A stretch of DNA of 64,000 nt, taken from assembly GCF_042695135.1 (NCBI RefSeq), contig NZ_CP170547.1:682001-746000 (forward strand). Direction: 5' to 3'. Source of the stretch: Epilithonimonas sp042695135. Lineage in GTDB: Bacteria > Bacteroidota > Bacteroidia > Flavobacteriales > Weeksellaceae. This document shows, one piece after another, positions 51,621 to 60,810 of this stretch (within the stretch, counting starts at the first letter, position 1; each line of letters begins with the position of its first letter). The notes beneath the pieces are model-generated. The model was not told the DNA's origin. It searched no databases and saw only the letters and a program-made list of their open reading frames with translations. Position numbers and translations under genes: made by a program.

Positions 51621-54155
51621 ATGAGATTAAGAATTATACCCATTATTTTGTTAACAGCTTCCGCGTTTTTGCACGCACAAGTTGTTCCACAGGGTAACAA
51701 TGCAGAAAACACTGAACTTGCAGCAAATCAAAATCAAGAGTATGTCCTAAAAGATATCGTTGTAGACGGTGTCAAAAGATACACGCCAGCTCAGATTTTG
51801 CGCTTCACAGGTTTAGTTAAAGGAGAGAAGTTAGAAATTCCCGGGCAGAGAGTCAGCAATGCTATCAAGAAGCTTTGGGAAACACAGTCTTTTTCAAAAG
51901 TCGAGGTCTATATCCAGGATGTTGAGGGGCAGAATGTTGTCCTGCAATTCTCGTTACAGGATCTTAAAGAGCTTGGAGAAGTCAAATTTACGGGTAAAGG
52001 AATCGGAAAGTCCAAAAATGAAAAACTCATCAAGGATAATAATCTGAAACCTGGTACGAAAATCAATAACAATTTGATTTCCAGTTTGCAGAACAAGATT
52101 CCACAGGAATATATAGCAAAAGGATTTGCAGATGCGAAAATTAATATCCAGGAAAAAGCAAACGGAACTGATGCGAATCTGGTAGACTGGACGATTGAAG
52201 TAGCAAAAGGTAAAAAAGTTAAAATCGATAAGATCGAGTTCGACGGTAATACAAGTATCTCCGACAGAAAGCTGAGAAAAAAAGGTTTCAAGGATACCAA
52301 ACAAAAGAGATTCCTCTTAGGCATTTTAAAGCCTTCCAAATTTGTTCAGGACAAATATGACGAGGACAAAAAAAATCTGATCAGCTACTATAATTCATTA
52401 GGTTTCCGTGATGCCATCATTGTTTCAGATTCTGTTACAAGAAGTGAAAAGGGATATAACATCAATGTTAAACTTAACGAAGGTAAAAAATATTACATCG
52501 GAGATATTAACTTCATCGGGAATACAACTTTTACAACCGAGTTTTTACAGAGAGTTTTAGGTTATAAAACTGGAGATATCTATGATGCTGTCGGATTCAA
52601 CAAGAAAGTTGGAGATGATGGTGGAAAAGAGGATGACTCTGATATCAAATCCATTTATATGAACAATGGATTCCTTTTCTCCAATGTAACGCCAATTGAA
52701 AAATCCGTAAAAGGAGATTCTATCAATCTGGAAATCAGAATTAATGAAGGTGAAAAAGCAACTTGGAACCGCGTAACCTGGTCTGGTAATACAACCACAC
52801 ACGATCACGTAATCCTGAGAGCGCTTAGAACAAAACCGGGTGCTTTGTTTGCAAAAACAGATATTAAGAGAACATATTTTGAGTTGGCAGGGATGCAGTT
52901 CTTTGATCCGCAGCAGATCGGAACAGATGTAAAACCAAATCCACAGGATAATACGGTTAATATGCACTGGACACTTGTTGAGAAAGGATCTTCTCAGGTG
53001 CAGTTGCAGGCTGGTTATGGTGGAGGATCTTTCATCGGAACTCTTGGTTTGACATTCAATAACTTCTCGTTGAGAAATTTCTTGAAGTTTAAAGACTTCA
53101 AACCGGTTCCTCAGGGGGACGGACAAACATTATCACTACAGGCACAGGCTGGACAATATTTTACAAATTACGGGATATCTTTCACAGAACCCTGGGTTTT
53201 TGGAACGAGACCAACGGCATTAAGTGTAGGCTTGAATTATTCTAATGTCCATTATTCAACATCAACAGGAGATCAGACAATGAATATTTTCTCTGCAAGT
53301 ACAGGTCTTACCAGATTGTTAAAATGGCCGGATGATTATTTCTCTCTTTACACTGGTATCCAGTACCAAAGTTATGACTTCAGTAATTACCCATTCTATT
53401 TTGGTGATGCTTTAGAGTATTATGGTAATACAAAATCATTCAGTTTCAATATCGGATTAAGCAGAAACTCTGCTGGTCTGGATCCTGTTTTCCCAACTTA
53501 CGGATCGAATATAGAAGCTACTTTAAAATTCACACCGCCATATTCATGGTTTAGTAACAAGGATTATTCTACAATGAGTGTATTGGACAAATACAAATGG
53601 ATGGAGTTTTATAAAGTGAAATTGAAAGCAGATTTCTATAACGAAGTGATTGGTAAACTAGTCCTTAGAACCACAGGTGAGATGGGATTCCTGAATGGAT
53701 ATAGCAAAGACCTTGGAGCACCGCCTTTTGAAAGATATTATGTAGGAGGTGTAGGATTGTTCAACGGTAGATATGATGGTAGAGAATTGGTACCTTTGAG
53801 AGGTTATGAAAACGCTTCTTCCACAGGTTTCAGCTCATCATCCACCTATGATATTACGCCTTATGGAGGAGCTACAATTTATAACAGATTTGCAGCAGAA
53901 CTCAGATATCCAATTTCTATGAATCAGACTGCGAAGATCTTTGTATTAACTTTTGTAGAAGCGGGAAATGCCTGGAACAGCTACGGAACTTATAACCCTT
54001 TCAAACTGAAAAGATCTGCAGGACTTGGTATCAGAGTATCAATGTCAGCATTTGGATTGATCGGATTTGATTTCGCTTACGGATTCGACAAAACACTTGG
54101 AAGTTCTGATCCATCCGGATGGCAGCAGCATTTCTTAATGAATCAACCATTATAA
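51621..54155 (+). CDS. bamA: Outer-membrane assembly factor BamA
   Basis: An 844-residue protein with a signal peptide (LTASAFLHAQ). Residues 40-440 hold about five POTRA domains (for example YVLKDIVVDGVKRYTPAQIL and IDKIEFDGNTSISDRKLRKK), with an Omp85 barrel beyond. YVGGVGLFNGRYDG and VPLRGYENAS carry the (V/I)RGY motif of barrel loop 6. The end ...FAYGFDKTL and GSSDPSGWQQHF is typical. It inserts beta-barrel proteins. Length fits the family. Confidence 0.95.
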   Translation: MRLRIIPIILLTASAFLHAQVVPQGNNAENTELAANQNQEYVLKDIVVDGVKRYTPAQILRFTGLVKGEKLEIPGQRVSNAIKKLWETQSFSKVEVYIQDVEGQNVVLQFSLQDLKELGEVKFTGKGIGKSKNEKLIKDNNLKPGTKINNNLISSLQNKIPQEYIAKGFADAKINIQEKANGTDANLVDWTIEVAKGKKVKIDKIEFDGNTSISDRKLRKKGFKDTKQKRFLLGILKPSKFVQDKYDEDKKNLISYYNSLGFRDAIIVSDSVTRSEKGYNINVKLNEGKKYYIGDINFIGNTTFTTEFLQRVLGYKTGDIYDAVGFNKKVGDDGGKEDDSDIKSIYMNNGFLFSNVTPIEKSVKGDSINLEIRINEGEKATWNRVTWSGNTTTHDHVILRALRTKPGALFAKTDIKRTYFELAGMQFFDPQQIGTDVKPNPQDNTVNMHWTLVEKGSSQVQLQAGYGGGSFIGTLGLTFNNFSLRNFLKFKDFKPVPQGDGQTLSLQAQAGQYFTNYGISFTEPWVFGTRPTALSVGLNYSNVHYSTSTGDQTMNIFSASTGLTRLLKWPDDYFSLYTGIQYQSYDFSNYPFYFGDALEYYGNTKSFSFNIGLSRNSAGLDPVFPTYGSNIEATLKFTPPYSWFSNKDYSTMSVLDKYKWMEFYKVKLKADFYNEVIGKLVLRTTGEMGFLNGYSKDLGAPPFERYYVGGVGLFNGRYDGRELVPLRGYENASSTGFSSSSTYDITPYGGATIYNRFAAELRYPISMNQTAKIFVLTFVEAGNAWNSYGTYNPFKLKRSAGLGIRVSMSAFGLIGFDFAYGFDKTLGSSDPSGWQQHFLMNQPL

Positions 54156-54177
54156 AATAATTTTTTATTTTTATACG

Positions 54178-54819
54178 ATGAAAAAAATAGCTTTAATTGT
54201 AACAATTATTTTTACCGCAACACATATCTATGCACAAAAGATAGGCGTGGTAGATACTAATTATGTTTTGAGTAAATTGCCACAGTACAAAGAAGCTGAA
54301 AGCAGACTTAACACACAGGTAACCCAGTGGCAGGCAGATATTCAAAGGCTGCAGGCAGAATATGAGAGAAAAAGAGAAGCTTTTGAAAATGAAAAAGTAC
54401 TTCTTGTAGGAGATCAGCTTAAGTTGAGAGAGAAAGAAGTGGTGGATATGGAAACCAATATCCGCAATACAATTGGTGCAAGATTCGGAACAAACGGAGA
54501 GGTCAATCAATTGAGATCCAACCTTACAAAACCTTATCAGGATCAGATCTGGAATGCGATTAAAACAGTATCTACAAAGAATAACTTGGGCATAGTTCTT
54601 GATAAAAGCAATAACATCAGTGTTATCTTTCTTGATAAAAAATATGACTATACCGAGGCTGTACTAAACCTTTTGGGAAAAACCCTTCCAAAAGCAGAAG
54701 AGACTAAAAATAATAACAGACCAGGCGTCAACAATAAAGGACAATCTGCAACAGGTGCTAAAATAAAAGGGGCATCGCAGAGAAAATCAGCTTCTTCTGA
54801 AACTACCGAACTTAAATAG
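54178..54819 (+). CDS. OmpH/Skp-like periplasmic chaperone, longer copy
   Basis: A 213-residue protein with a signal peptide (HIYAQ). KIGVVDTNYVLSKLPQYKEA and the coiled coil QWQADIQRLQAEYERKREAF identify Skp. After about residue 170 a Asn/Lys/Ser-rich tail (NNRPGVNNKGQSATGAKIKG) extends beyond the usual Skp fold. Skp escorts unfolded outer-membrane proteins to BamA, coded just upstream by 22 bases. Confidence 0.9.
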   Translation: MKKIALIVTIIFTATHIYAQKIGVVDTNYVLSKLPQYKEAESRLNTQVTQWQADIQRLQAEYERKREAFENEKVLLVGDQLKLREKEVVDMETNIRNTIGARFGTNGEVNQLRSNLTKPYQDQIWNAIKTVSTKNNLGIVLDKSNNISVIFLDKKYDYTEAVLNLLGKTLPKAEETKNNNRPGVNNKGQSATGAKIKGASQRKSASSETTELK

Positions 54820-54853
54820 AATTAAATATAAATTATAAACATAACTTTTTAAA

Positions 54854-55354
54854 ATGAACAAATTAAATGTATTATTAGTAGCCGTTGTAATGGTTTTTGC
54901 AACTGGATTTGCACAAGCTCAAAAAATAGCTTCTGTTGATATCAATTCGATCTTTACATCAATGCCGGAAATGAAAGCTTTGGACCAGCAATTACAAACT
55001 TTGCAGACTGCAAAACAAGGTGAGCTGGAAAAACAAGGAAAGTCTCTTCAGGATTTGATGAAAAAATATCAGGACGAAGCTCCTAAACAAACGCAGGCTA
55101 TCAATGAGCAAAGAAGTCAGGAAGTTCAAAAACTTCAGGACAATCTTCAGCAACTTTATGCTGCTGCTCAAAAAGATATCGCTGAAAAAAGAGATGCAGG
55201 TCTAGCTCCAATTGAGAAAAAAATCAATGATGCTATTTCTAAAGTTGCTAAAGCAGCAGCTTATGAATTCGTATTTGATGCTTCCAGCCCGGCTTTAGTT
55301 TACAAAGCAGGTACAGATGCAACACCAGCTGTTAAGAAAGAATTAGGTCTTTAA
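54854..55354 (+). CDS. OmpH/Skp-like periplasmic chaperone, standard copy
   Basis: A 166-residue protein with a signal peptide (GFAQAQ). KIASVDINSIFTSMPEMKAL opens the domain and the coiled-coil arms (QQLQTLQTAKQGELEKQGKS) match Skp. It ends TPAVKKELGL, a common Bacteroidetes ending. Second of two tandem Skp genes; a strong terminator follows. Confidence 0.92.
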   Translation: MNKLNVLLVAVVMVFATGFAQAQKIASVDINSIFTSMPEMKALDQQLQTLQTAKQGELEKQGKSLQDLMKKYQDEAPKQTQAINEQRSQEVQKLQDNLQQLYAAAQKDIAEKRDAGLAPIEKKINDAISKVAKAAAYEFVFDASSPALVYKAGTDATPAVKKELGL

Positions 55355-55376
55355 TTTTAAGACAGAAAAATAATGG

Positions 55377-55409
55377 AAACCGTCTCGTTTGATAACGAGA
55401 CGGTTTTTT
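55377..55409 (+). terminator. Terminator of the bamA-ompH operon
   Basis: A 13-bp stem AAACCGTCTCGTT (55377-55389) pairs with AACGAGACGGTTT (55394-55406), loop TGAT, then three further T's. The next gene begins 16 bases after it. Confidence 0.92.
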
Positions 55410-55424
55410 AGGAATTGTGACATT

Positions 55425-55904
55425 ATGGAAAAAGAATTTTCATCTACCGTAAAAATCCGTTTCGCAGATTGCGACCCAATCGGTCATCTCAACAATGTGA
55501 AATATCTGGAATATATGCTCAATGCAAGAGAAGATCATGTAGAGCAGAACTACGGATTCACTTATGAGCAATATACAAGAGAAACTGGGTGTACTTGGGT
55601 TACTGTTCAAAACGAGATTGCTTATCTCAAAGAAGTAAGATACAATTCCACTGTTAATATCACCAGCAAGACTGTTTTTGTAGATGATCTGACTGCAGTT
55701 GTAGAATTGTTGATGAAGGATGAAAACGGACGTGTAAATGCCGTCTTTTGGTTAACGGTGATTTACTTTAATATGAAAACCAGAAAAGCAGAAAAAATGC
55801 CGGATTCTACTTTAGAAAAGTTCGCTCATTTTCTAGTAGAAATAGACCATAAAACATTTAAGGAAAGAGTTAGTTATTTCAGAAGTCAAAACAAATTAAA
55901 ATAA
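55425..55904 (+). CDS. Acyl-CoA thioesterase (hot-dog, 4HBT type)
   Basis: The start is ATG 55425, since an ATG at 55389 lies inside the terminator. The 159-residue protein has VKIRFADCDPIGHLNNVKYLEY, with Asp17 as acid and the Asn/His that follow, typical of YbgC/FcbC-like thioesterases. It likely hydrolyses acyl-CoA in the cytoplasm. One base separates it from the dTDP-rhamnose-type reductase, so they are co-transcribed, though their functions are not obviously linked. Confidence 0.87.
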   Translation: MEKEFSSTVKIRFADCDPIGHLNNVKYLEYMLNAREDHVEQNYGFTYEQYTRETGCTWVTVQNEIAYLKEVRYNSTVNITSKTVFVDDLTAVVELLMKDENGRVNAVFWLTVIYFNMKTRKAEKMPDSTLEKFAHFLVEIDHKTFKERVSYFRSQNKLK

Positions 55905-55905
55905 G

Positions 55906-56775
55906 ATGAAAAGAATATTAGTTGTTGGCGGAAATGGTCAGTTAGGACATTGCCTTCAAAAATTAGCGCCGAAATATCACGACCAATTTGATTTCAATTT
56001 TACAGGATCAGAAGTTCTTAATATTACAGATAAATCTCAGATTGAGAAAGAATTTGAAGAGTATCAACCGGATTTTGTTATCAATGCATCGGCTTACACA
56101 GCCGTAGATCTGGCTGAGAAAGAACAAGATAAAGCATTTGCTGTTAATGCGGAAGGTGTCGGTAATCTGGCAGAAGTTTGCAAAGATCATAACGCAATTC
56201 TGATCCACGTTTCTACAGATTATGTTTTTGACGGTGAAACCAATCTCAGCTATTCCGAAGACGATTTCACAGATCCAATTGGTGTTTACGGAGCTTCAAA
56301 GCGAAAAGGTGAAGAACTGGCTTTGGAAAATAATCCGGAAACTGTGATTCTTAGAACGTCTTGGTTGTATTCAGAATTCAATAAGAATTTTGTAAAAACG
56401 ATGCTTCATTTATTTAGTGTTAAAGATGAATTGGGAATTGTAGGCGATCAATACGGGCAGCCAACTAATGCGAATGATTTGGCAGAAGCGATTATGGATA
56501 TCATCGAAGCTGAAAATAAAAAGTTCGGAATCTACCATTTCTCAAACTATCCGGAAACGACTTGGTTCGATTTTGCTAATAAAATAAAAGAATTCTCAGG
56601 TTCTTCCGTTATACTTAAAGCAATTACAACCGAAGAATTCCCAACACCGGCAAAACGCCCGAAAAGAAGTACAATGTCTTTGGACAAAATCGAAAAAGAT
56701 TACAACATCGAACCAAAACATTGGGAAAACAGCCTTCAGGATTGTGTAGAAATCCTAAAAATAACGAATGCGTAA
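55906..56775 (+). CDS. rfbD: dTDP-4-dehydrorhamnose reductase-like (RmlD)
   Basis: A 289-residue extended short-chain dehydrogenase. ILVVGGNGQLG (4-14) binds NADPH, HVSTDYVFDG is the RmlD signature at 101-110, and YGASKRKGE holds Tyr128 and Lys132. It reduces dTDP-4-keto-L-rhamnose to dTDP-L-rhamnose, feeding surface polysaccharide. The other rml genes are not in this window, so a related dTDP-sugar reduction is possible. Confidence 0.88.
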   Translation: MKRILVVGGNGQLGHCLQKLAPKYHDQFDFNFTGSEVLNITDKSQIEKEFEEYQPDFVINASAYTAVDLAEKEQDKAFAVNAEGVGNLAEVCKDHNAILIHVSTDYVFDGETNLSYSEDDFTDPIGVYGASKRKGEELALENNPETVILRTSWLYSEFNKNFVKTMLHLFSVKDELGIVGDQYGQPTNANDLAEAIMDIIEAENKKFGIYHFSNYPETTWFDFANKIKEFSGSSVILKAITTEEFPTPAKRPKRSTMSLDKIEKDYNIEPKHWENSLQDCVEILKITNA

Positions 56776-57448
56776 ACTCCTATTTTTAATCAGTGTTTTT
56801 TGTTTTCAATTCTTTTACCTTCAGATCGTTACTCTGAATAAGGTCGAGAAAACCAATGAGAACAAAGACAAGTTTTTTTATAAAGTCAATGAACCTTCAA
56901 AGTCGGAGTTTCTGGGTGAAATCCTTGTGAATGCTTACTCCAATGATGATGTGGTGATTTTTGGAGATATCTATAAAAAAGCAAAACAGATTGGCGCCAA
57001 TTCATTTAGTTTAAAGCCAATTGAAAACATCGACGGAACGATTCAGAACTTCAATCCTGCTTATTATATCCTGAATGTTTATTATACCAAGATTGATGAT
57101 ATTCCTAATGAAGAAAATGTTGCCTATCTGGTTTCATCTTCAGAAAAGAAGCAGAAAATCAATATCAACAACAAAACCATGGAATTAGAACCAAGAAGTT
57201 TCATCAGACTTGATTTGAACGAAAATGAAATTATGTCAGTCTCAACAAGAAAATTACTGGGGTCAACGGTAAAATTGTCAGCAAAATCCGGACAGCCTTC
57301 TTTGTACCTTTCTCTAAGTAATTTTAAGATTCGCAGCAATGACAGCCTTTACGGCGGTGTGAACCTGAAATCAGGCGATATTACCGGATTAGAAAAGTCG
57401 TTTGGTATGTTTTTGACTACAATATATACCGAACAGAAAAAGGATTAA
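56768..57448 (+). CDS. Secreted protein of unknown function
   Basis: A 226-residue protein with a signal-like N-terminus (MRKLLFLISVFCFQFFYLQ). It has a hydrophobic/beta pattern without recognised motif: FYKVNEPSKSEFLGEILVN, NPAYYILNVYYTKIDD and a C-terminal RSNDSLYGGVNLKSGD. Its start overlaps the rfbD-like stop by eight bases, so expression is linked. No -7 box found. Confidence 0.68.
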   Translation: MRKLLFLISVFCFQFFYLQIVTLNKVEKTNENKDKFFYKVNEPSKSEFLGEILVNAYSNDDVVIFGDIYKKAKQIGANSFSLKPIENIDGTIQNFNPAYYILNVYYTKIDDIPNEENVAYLVSSSEKKQKININNKTMELEPRSFIRLDLNENEIMSVSTRKLLGSTVKLSAKSGQPSLYLSLSNFKIRSNDSLYGGVNLKSGDITGLEKSFGMFLTTIYTEQKKD

Positions 57449-57576
57449 TGTTGATAAGTTGTGACACGCAAAGTGCTTATTTTCAGAATTTAATTTATTA
57501 ACTTTATACAAGCAGATTTCAGGACCGGGTATTTGTAATTCTCAACACTCAATCTCTAGTCTAAATCTAAATACTA

Positions 57577-58947
57577 TTGGAAGAATTTTTTGAAAACGAA
57601 CTTGCTAAAAAGTTCGAAGAAATGATAGAGAATAATGATGAATTCTATTTCGATACCGAAGAGTATATAGAAATAATCATCTATTATCTGGAGCTGGGAG
57701 ATTATAGCTATGCAGAAATGGCTGTTAACCACGCCCTGAAAATACATCCAAACTCCCTCGAAATCAAAACCAAGCAATTGGAGGTTTTCCTGGAACTGGA
57801 GCGTTATACAAAAGCTAAAGAACTGATCGATGAACTTCATCAGTCGTCTTTGGAAGATACAGACTTTTTGGTTTGTTGCGCGAAATATTACTCAAATCTC
57901 GGAAACCCGAAAAAATCCATAGAATATTGCCAGAAAGCCCTGGAATTAGAAGAGGAAGAGAATTTCCTTCATAATTTCATCGCAGACGAATATGTCAATC
58001 TGGACGACCCCTTCAATGCGCTGAAACATTACACATCGGCATTGGAGCACGATCCCTATGATGATTATTCTTTGGAAAACGTGATGGTTTGTTACAGTAA
58101 ACTGAACCGTTCTCAGGAAGCCTTGGATTTCCTAAATCAATATCTGGACAAGTTTTCTTTTTCAGAAACGGCGTGGTACGAGTATGGACAATTCCATTTC
58201 AACAAGAAAAATTACGAGGAGGCTATCAATGGTTTCGATTATCTTTTAGCAATTAACTCACAGGCTGTGGGCGTTTATGCCAACAAGGCCGCTTGTTATG
58301 AGGCGATGGGAGAGTGGGACAAAGCAATCGCCGTTTATGAAGAGATGCTGGAATTGGAATATACCAAGGCATTCACTTTCTACAAGATCGGTTTGTGTTA
58401 CAAAGAAGCCAAAAAATTGGTTCCTGCACTCACATCTTTCCAAAAGTCTTTGAGAGAAGACCCTCAGTTTTATTTGGCAATGATGGAGCAGTCTCACATT
58501 TATGAAGAATTGGGAAATCCAAAAGAAGCACTTTATTTCGCTCAGGAAGCTTCTGCTCTTAACGAAGGAAATGTGGAGTATCAGAAGCGTTTAGCGTTTC
58601 TTTACATCACTTGTGGGGACTATGAGGAAAGCTTAAGCTGTCTCAAAAAATTGATAGAATCAGAGCCAACTAGATTTTACAACTGGTATGCTTATTCAGA
58701 AGTTCTGATGTTGATTGGCGAGTACGAAGAAGCAGTTACCGTTCTGGAAAAAGCTCTGAAAGCGCATCCTCGCGCCGAATTATACTATCAGTTGAGTAAT
58801 TGCTATTTCCATTTGAAAAATGAAGCAGAAGGCGTTTCACAGCTTAAAAAAGCTTTGGAACTTGATTCAACACTCAGCAAAGATATGCAGCAGAAATATC
58901 CGTTCATCAAGGAACAGGTCAAAAAAATAAAGGCCAAAAAGAAATAA
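57577..58947 (+). CDS. TPR protein (about ten repeats)
   Basis: A 456-residue protein with TPR-like helix pairs over most of its length (AEMAVNHALKIHP, SIEYCQKALEL, ALKHYTSALEHDP, AIAVYEEMLEL, AVTVLEKALKAHP). The only in-frame start near the 5' end is TTG 57577; upstream codons are stops. There is no signal peptide, so it should be cytoplasmic. TPR scaffolds assemble protein complexes; its partner is unknown. Ends in Lys-rich residues (VKKIKAKKK). A terminator follows. Confidence 0.85.
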   Translation: MEEFFENELAKKFEEMIENNDEFYFDTEEYIEIIIYYLELGDYSYAEMAVNHALKIHPNSLEIKTKQLEVFLELERYTKAKELIDELHQSSLEDTDFLVCCAKYYSNLGNPKKSIEYCQKALELEEEENFLHNFIADEYVNLDDPFNALKHYTSALEHDPYDDYSLENVMVCYSKLNRSQEALDFLNQYLDKFSFSETAWYEYGQFHFNKKNYEEAINGFDYLLAINSQAVGVYANKAACYEAMGEWDKAIAVYEEMLELEYTKAFTFYKIGLCYKEAKKLVPALTSFQKSLREDPQFYLAMMEQSHIYEELGNPKEALYFAQEASALNEGNVEYQKRLAFLYITCGDYEESLSCLKKLIESEPTRFYNWYAYSEVLMLIGEYEEAVTVLEKALKAHPRAELYYQLSNCYFHLKNEAEGVSQLKKALELDSTLSKDMQQKYPFIKEQVKKIKAKKK

Positions 58948-58952
58948 AATAA

Positions 58953-58977
58953 AAGCTCAGATTTGTCTGGGCTTTTT
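58953..58977 (+). terminator. Terminator after the TPR gene
   Basis: Stem AAGCTCAGA (58953-58961) pairs with TCTGGGCTT (58966-58974, one G-T pair) over a TTTG loop, then TTT. Confidence 0.75.
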
Positions 58978-58984
58978 CGTTTTC

Positions 58985-59108
58985 AGGAGCCGGGAACCTG
59001 CTTTCCGTTGCAATCTTTTTTGCATCACATTTGTCAGGCTCAAGTTCTCGAAGCCCAAGCAAAAAAGGATTTCCACTGCAATCAGGGCTATGGGATTTCA
59101 ACCCCAAT
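58985..59108. repeat. Dispersed intergenic repeat, copy 2
   Basis: AGGAGCCGGGAACCTGCT, TCCGTTGCAATC, CTTTTTTGC and then, after a short gap, GCAAAAAAGGATTTCC and CAATCAGGGCTATGGG: the same block order as the copy at 38703. CTTTTTTGC and GCAAAAAAG form an inverted repeat. It lies just past the TPR terminator. Confidence 0.75.
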
Positions 59109-59143
59109 AGAAATTTTCAAAAAAATCAGATGAATCTGCCCAA

Positions 59144-60028
59144 TCAGCGAGACAAATTCGGTTTACTCCTCAAAAATATCAATCCGGCTAAAATAATCAA
59201 TGCTCCGACAGACTGCTGCGTCGTCAATTTCTCACCATCCAGAAGTCCCCAGATAATCGCCACAATCGGCATTAGCAAAGTCACTGTTGAAGCAAATAGA
59301 GGCGTAGAAATACTTAATAATTTATAATTCATCATCATTGCCAATCCGGTTCCAAAGATTGATAACATCGCCACAAAACCAAGTCCTGCAAGTGTGCTTT
59401 GATTAAAGTTGAGATCCTTAAAAAATCCGGAGAATACCAAAGCCATCAACGATGGCAAAAACAACACAAATGAAAAGATATAAGCAGACATTAGAATTGC
59501 CGGAACTTCATGTAATCTGGATTTTATAGTAGTTGTACTGATTGCGTAAAGCAAAACGGCAAGAAGCAATAATAAGATTGGGAAAATTTTTATTTCGCCG
59601 CTTTCGCCACTTCCCAAAGCAAGGATGCAAGCACCAATAAAGCTTATTAAAACACCGAGCAACTGTCTTTTCGTTGTAGAGAATTTCCAAACTAAAGAAC
59701 CAACGATAATTACGAATATCGGCATCATAGAATTGATAATTCCTGCAATGCTGCTGCTGATCTCGGTTTCCGCCATTGGGAAAAGAAACATTGGGATGAA
59801 ACTTCCTGTGACTCCTGCAATAATCAGCCATTTCAAATGCTTTTTCGGAAACAGTTTAATTTTCAGAATAGCATAAGGCATTAATACAATTCCGGAGATC
59901 AGAACGCGCAAAGCGCCCACTTCATAAGGGTTGAAATGTTCCAGCGATTTTTTGATCAATATAAAAGATGATCCCCAGATCAATGATAATGCAATGAGCA
60001 AAACCCATTTTTGTCTTTCTGTATTCAA
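59144..60028 (-). CDS. EamA/DMT family transporter
   Basis: A 294-residue protein with ten hydrophobic helices in two EamA repeats: ALSLIWGSSFILIKKSLEHF (first repeat), then GLGFVAMLSIFGTGLAMMMN and PIVAIIWGLLDGEKLTTQQS (second). WGSSF and the YEVGALRVLISG strand are typical. Such proteins export metabolites or amino acids; substrate unknown. Its start overlaps the aat stop by four bases, so the two are co-transcribed. Confidence 0.88.
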   Translation of the reverse strand: MNTERQKWVLLIALSLIWGSSFILIKKSLEHFNPYEVGALRVLISGIVLMPYAILKIKLFPKKHLKWLIIAGVTGSFIPMFLFPMAETEISSSIAGIINSMMPIFVIIVGSLVWKFSTTKRQLLGVLISFIGACILALGSGESGEIKIFPILLLLLAVLLYAISTTTIKSRLHEVPAILMSAYIFSFVLFLPSLMALVFSGFFKDLNFNQSTLAGLGFVAMLSIFGTGLAMMMNYKLLSISTPLFASTVTLLMPIVAIIWGLLDGEKLTTQQSVGALIILAGLIFLRSKPNLSR

Positions 60029-60672
60029 GAGGTTTGTTGTTTTAAAATATTAAGATAATCTATTTTTGGGATCATTTTTGCGCCAAGACTTTCCAGATGT
60101 TCAGAATGGATTTGGCAGTCAATGAGTTCCCATTGGTGTTTATATTTGGTCGTAAAATGAATGAATCCCGCTTTGGAAGCGTTTGAAACTTTGGAAAACA
60201 TACTTTCGCCGCAAAACACATTTCCGACTTGTATCCCATAAAATCCACCAACCAATTCGCCATTCTGCCAAACCTCAAAACTTTTCGCTTTCCCGAATTG
60301 GTGAAGTTTTACAAATGATTCGATCAGTTCTTCATTGATCCAGGTTTCGTCCTGGTCTTTTCGTTCCGTCATTTTGCAGTTCCTCATCACGTCTTCGAAA
60401 CATTGGTTTTCCGTAAATTCAAAAATCTCATCTCTTAGGATTTTCTTCATCGATTTGGAGATTTTTATTTCATTTGGGAGCAAAACAAATCTCGGGTCGG
60501 GACACCACCAAAGGATTTCTTCGCCTTCGTTATACCAAGGGAAAAGTCCCAATTGATATGCAAACCAAAGTCTTTCTGGTTTCAAATCGCCGCCAATGGC
60601 CATCAAACCGCCATCCGGATCATAAAGTTCCGGGTCAGGAAAAGAAATATCATTGGGATCTAAACGGAGCAT
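60025..60672 (-). CDS. aat: Leucyl/phenylalanyl-tRNA-protein transferase
   Basis: A 215-residue protein. FPDPELYDPDGGLMAIGGDLKPERLWFAY is the family N-terminus; GLFPWYNEGEEILWWCPDPR follows, and ELVGGFYGIQVGNVFCGESMF with FIHFTTKY are the conserved core. It adds Leu or Phe from tRNA to N-terminal Lys/Arg, marking proteins for ClpAP. A core gene. Confidence 0.94.
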   Translation of the reverse strand: MLRLDPNDISFPDPELYDPDGGLMAIGGDLKPERLWFAYQLGLFPWYNEGEEILWWCPDPRFVLLPNEIKISKSMKKILRDEIFEFTENQCFEDVMRNCKMTERKDQDETWINEELIESFVKLHQFGKAKSFEVWQNGELVGGFYGIQVGNVFCGESMFSKVSNASKAGFIHFTTKYKHQWELIDCQIHSEHLESLGAKMIPKIDYLNILKQQTS

Positions 60673-60704
60673 TTTATTTATATAATATTATTTCAATATC
60701 AATA

Positions 60705-60757
60705 GGGGCGGGCTTTAGCCCGTTTTTTATGGAGGTATTATAGTTGGCTTTAGCCGA
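60705..60757. repeat. REP-like palindromes between aat and hutF
   Basis: CGGGCTTTAGCCCG (60709-60722) is a perfect hairpin with a GGGG preamble and TTTTTT tail; 23 bases on, GGCTTTAGCC makes a smaller one. They resemble the GGGCTTTAGCCC palindromes spread widely in Bacteroidetes genomes. The first could terminate transcription on the plus strand, but neither neighbour is on that strand. Confidence 0.6.
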
Positions 60758-60810
60758 AATTAAATAAGTTTTATTTGATATTCATCTACACAATCAGCGA
60801 GAATAATCTT

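Noticed and set aside
59144..60028. EamA transporter as part of the pigment or polysaccharide systems
   Set aside because: It is coupled to aat and distant from both loci; no evidence of a link.
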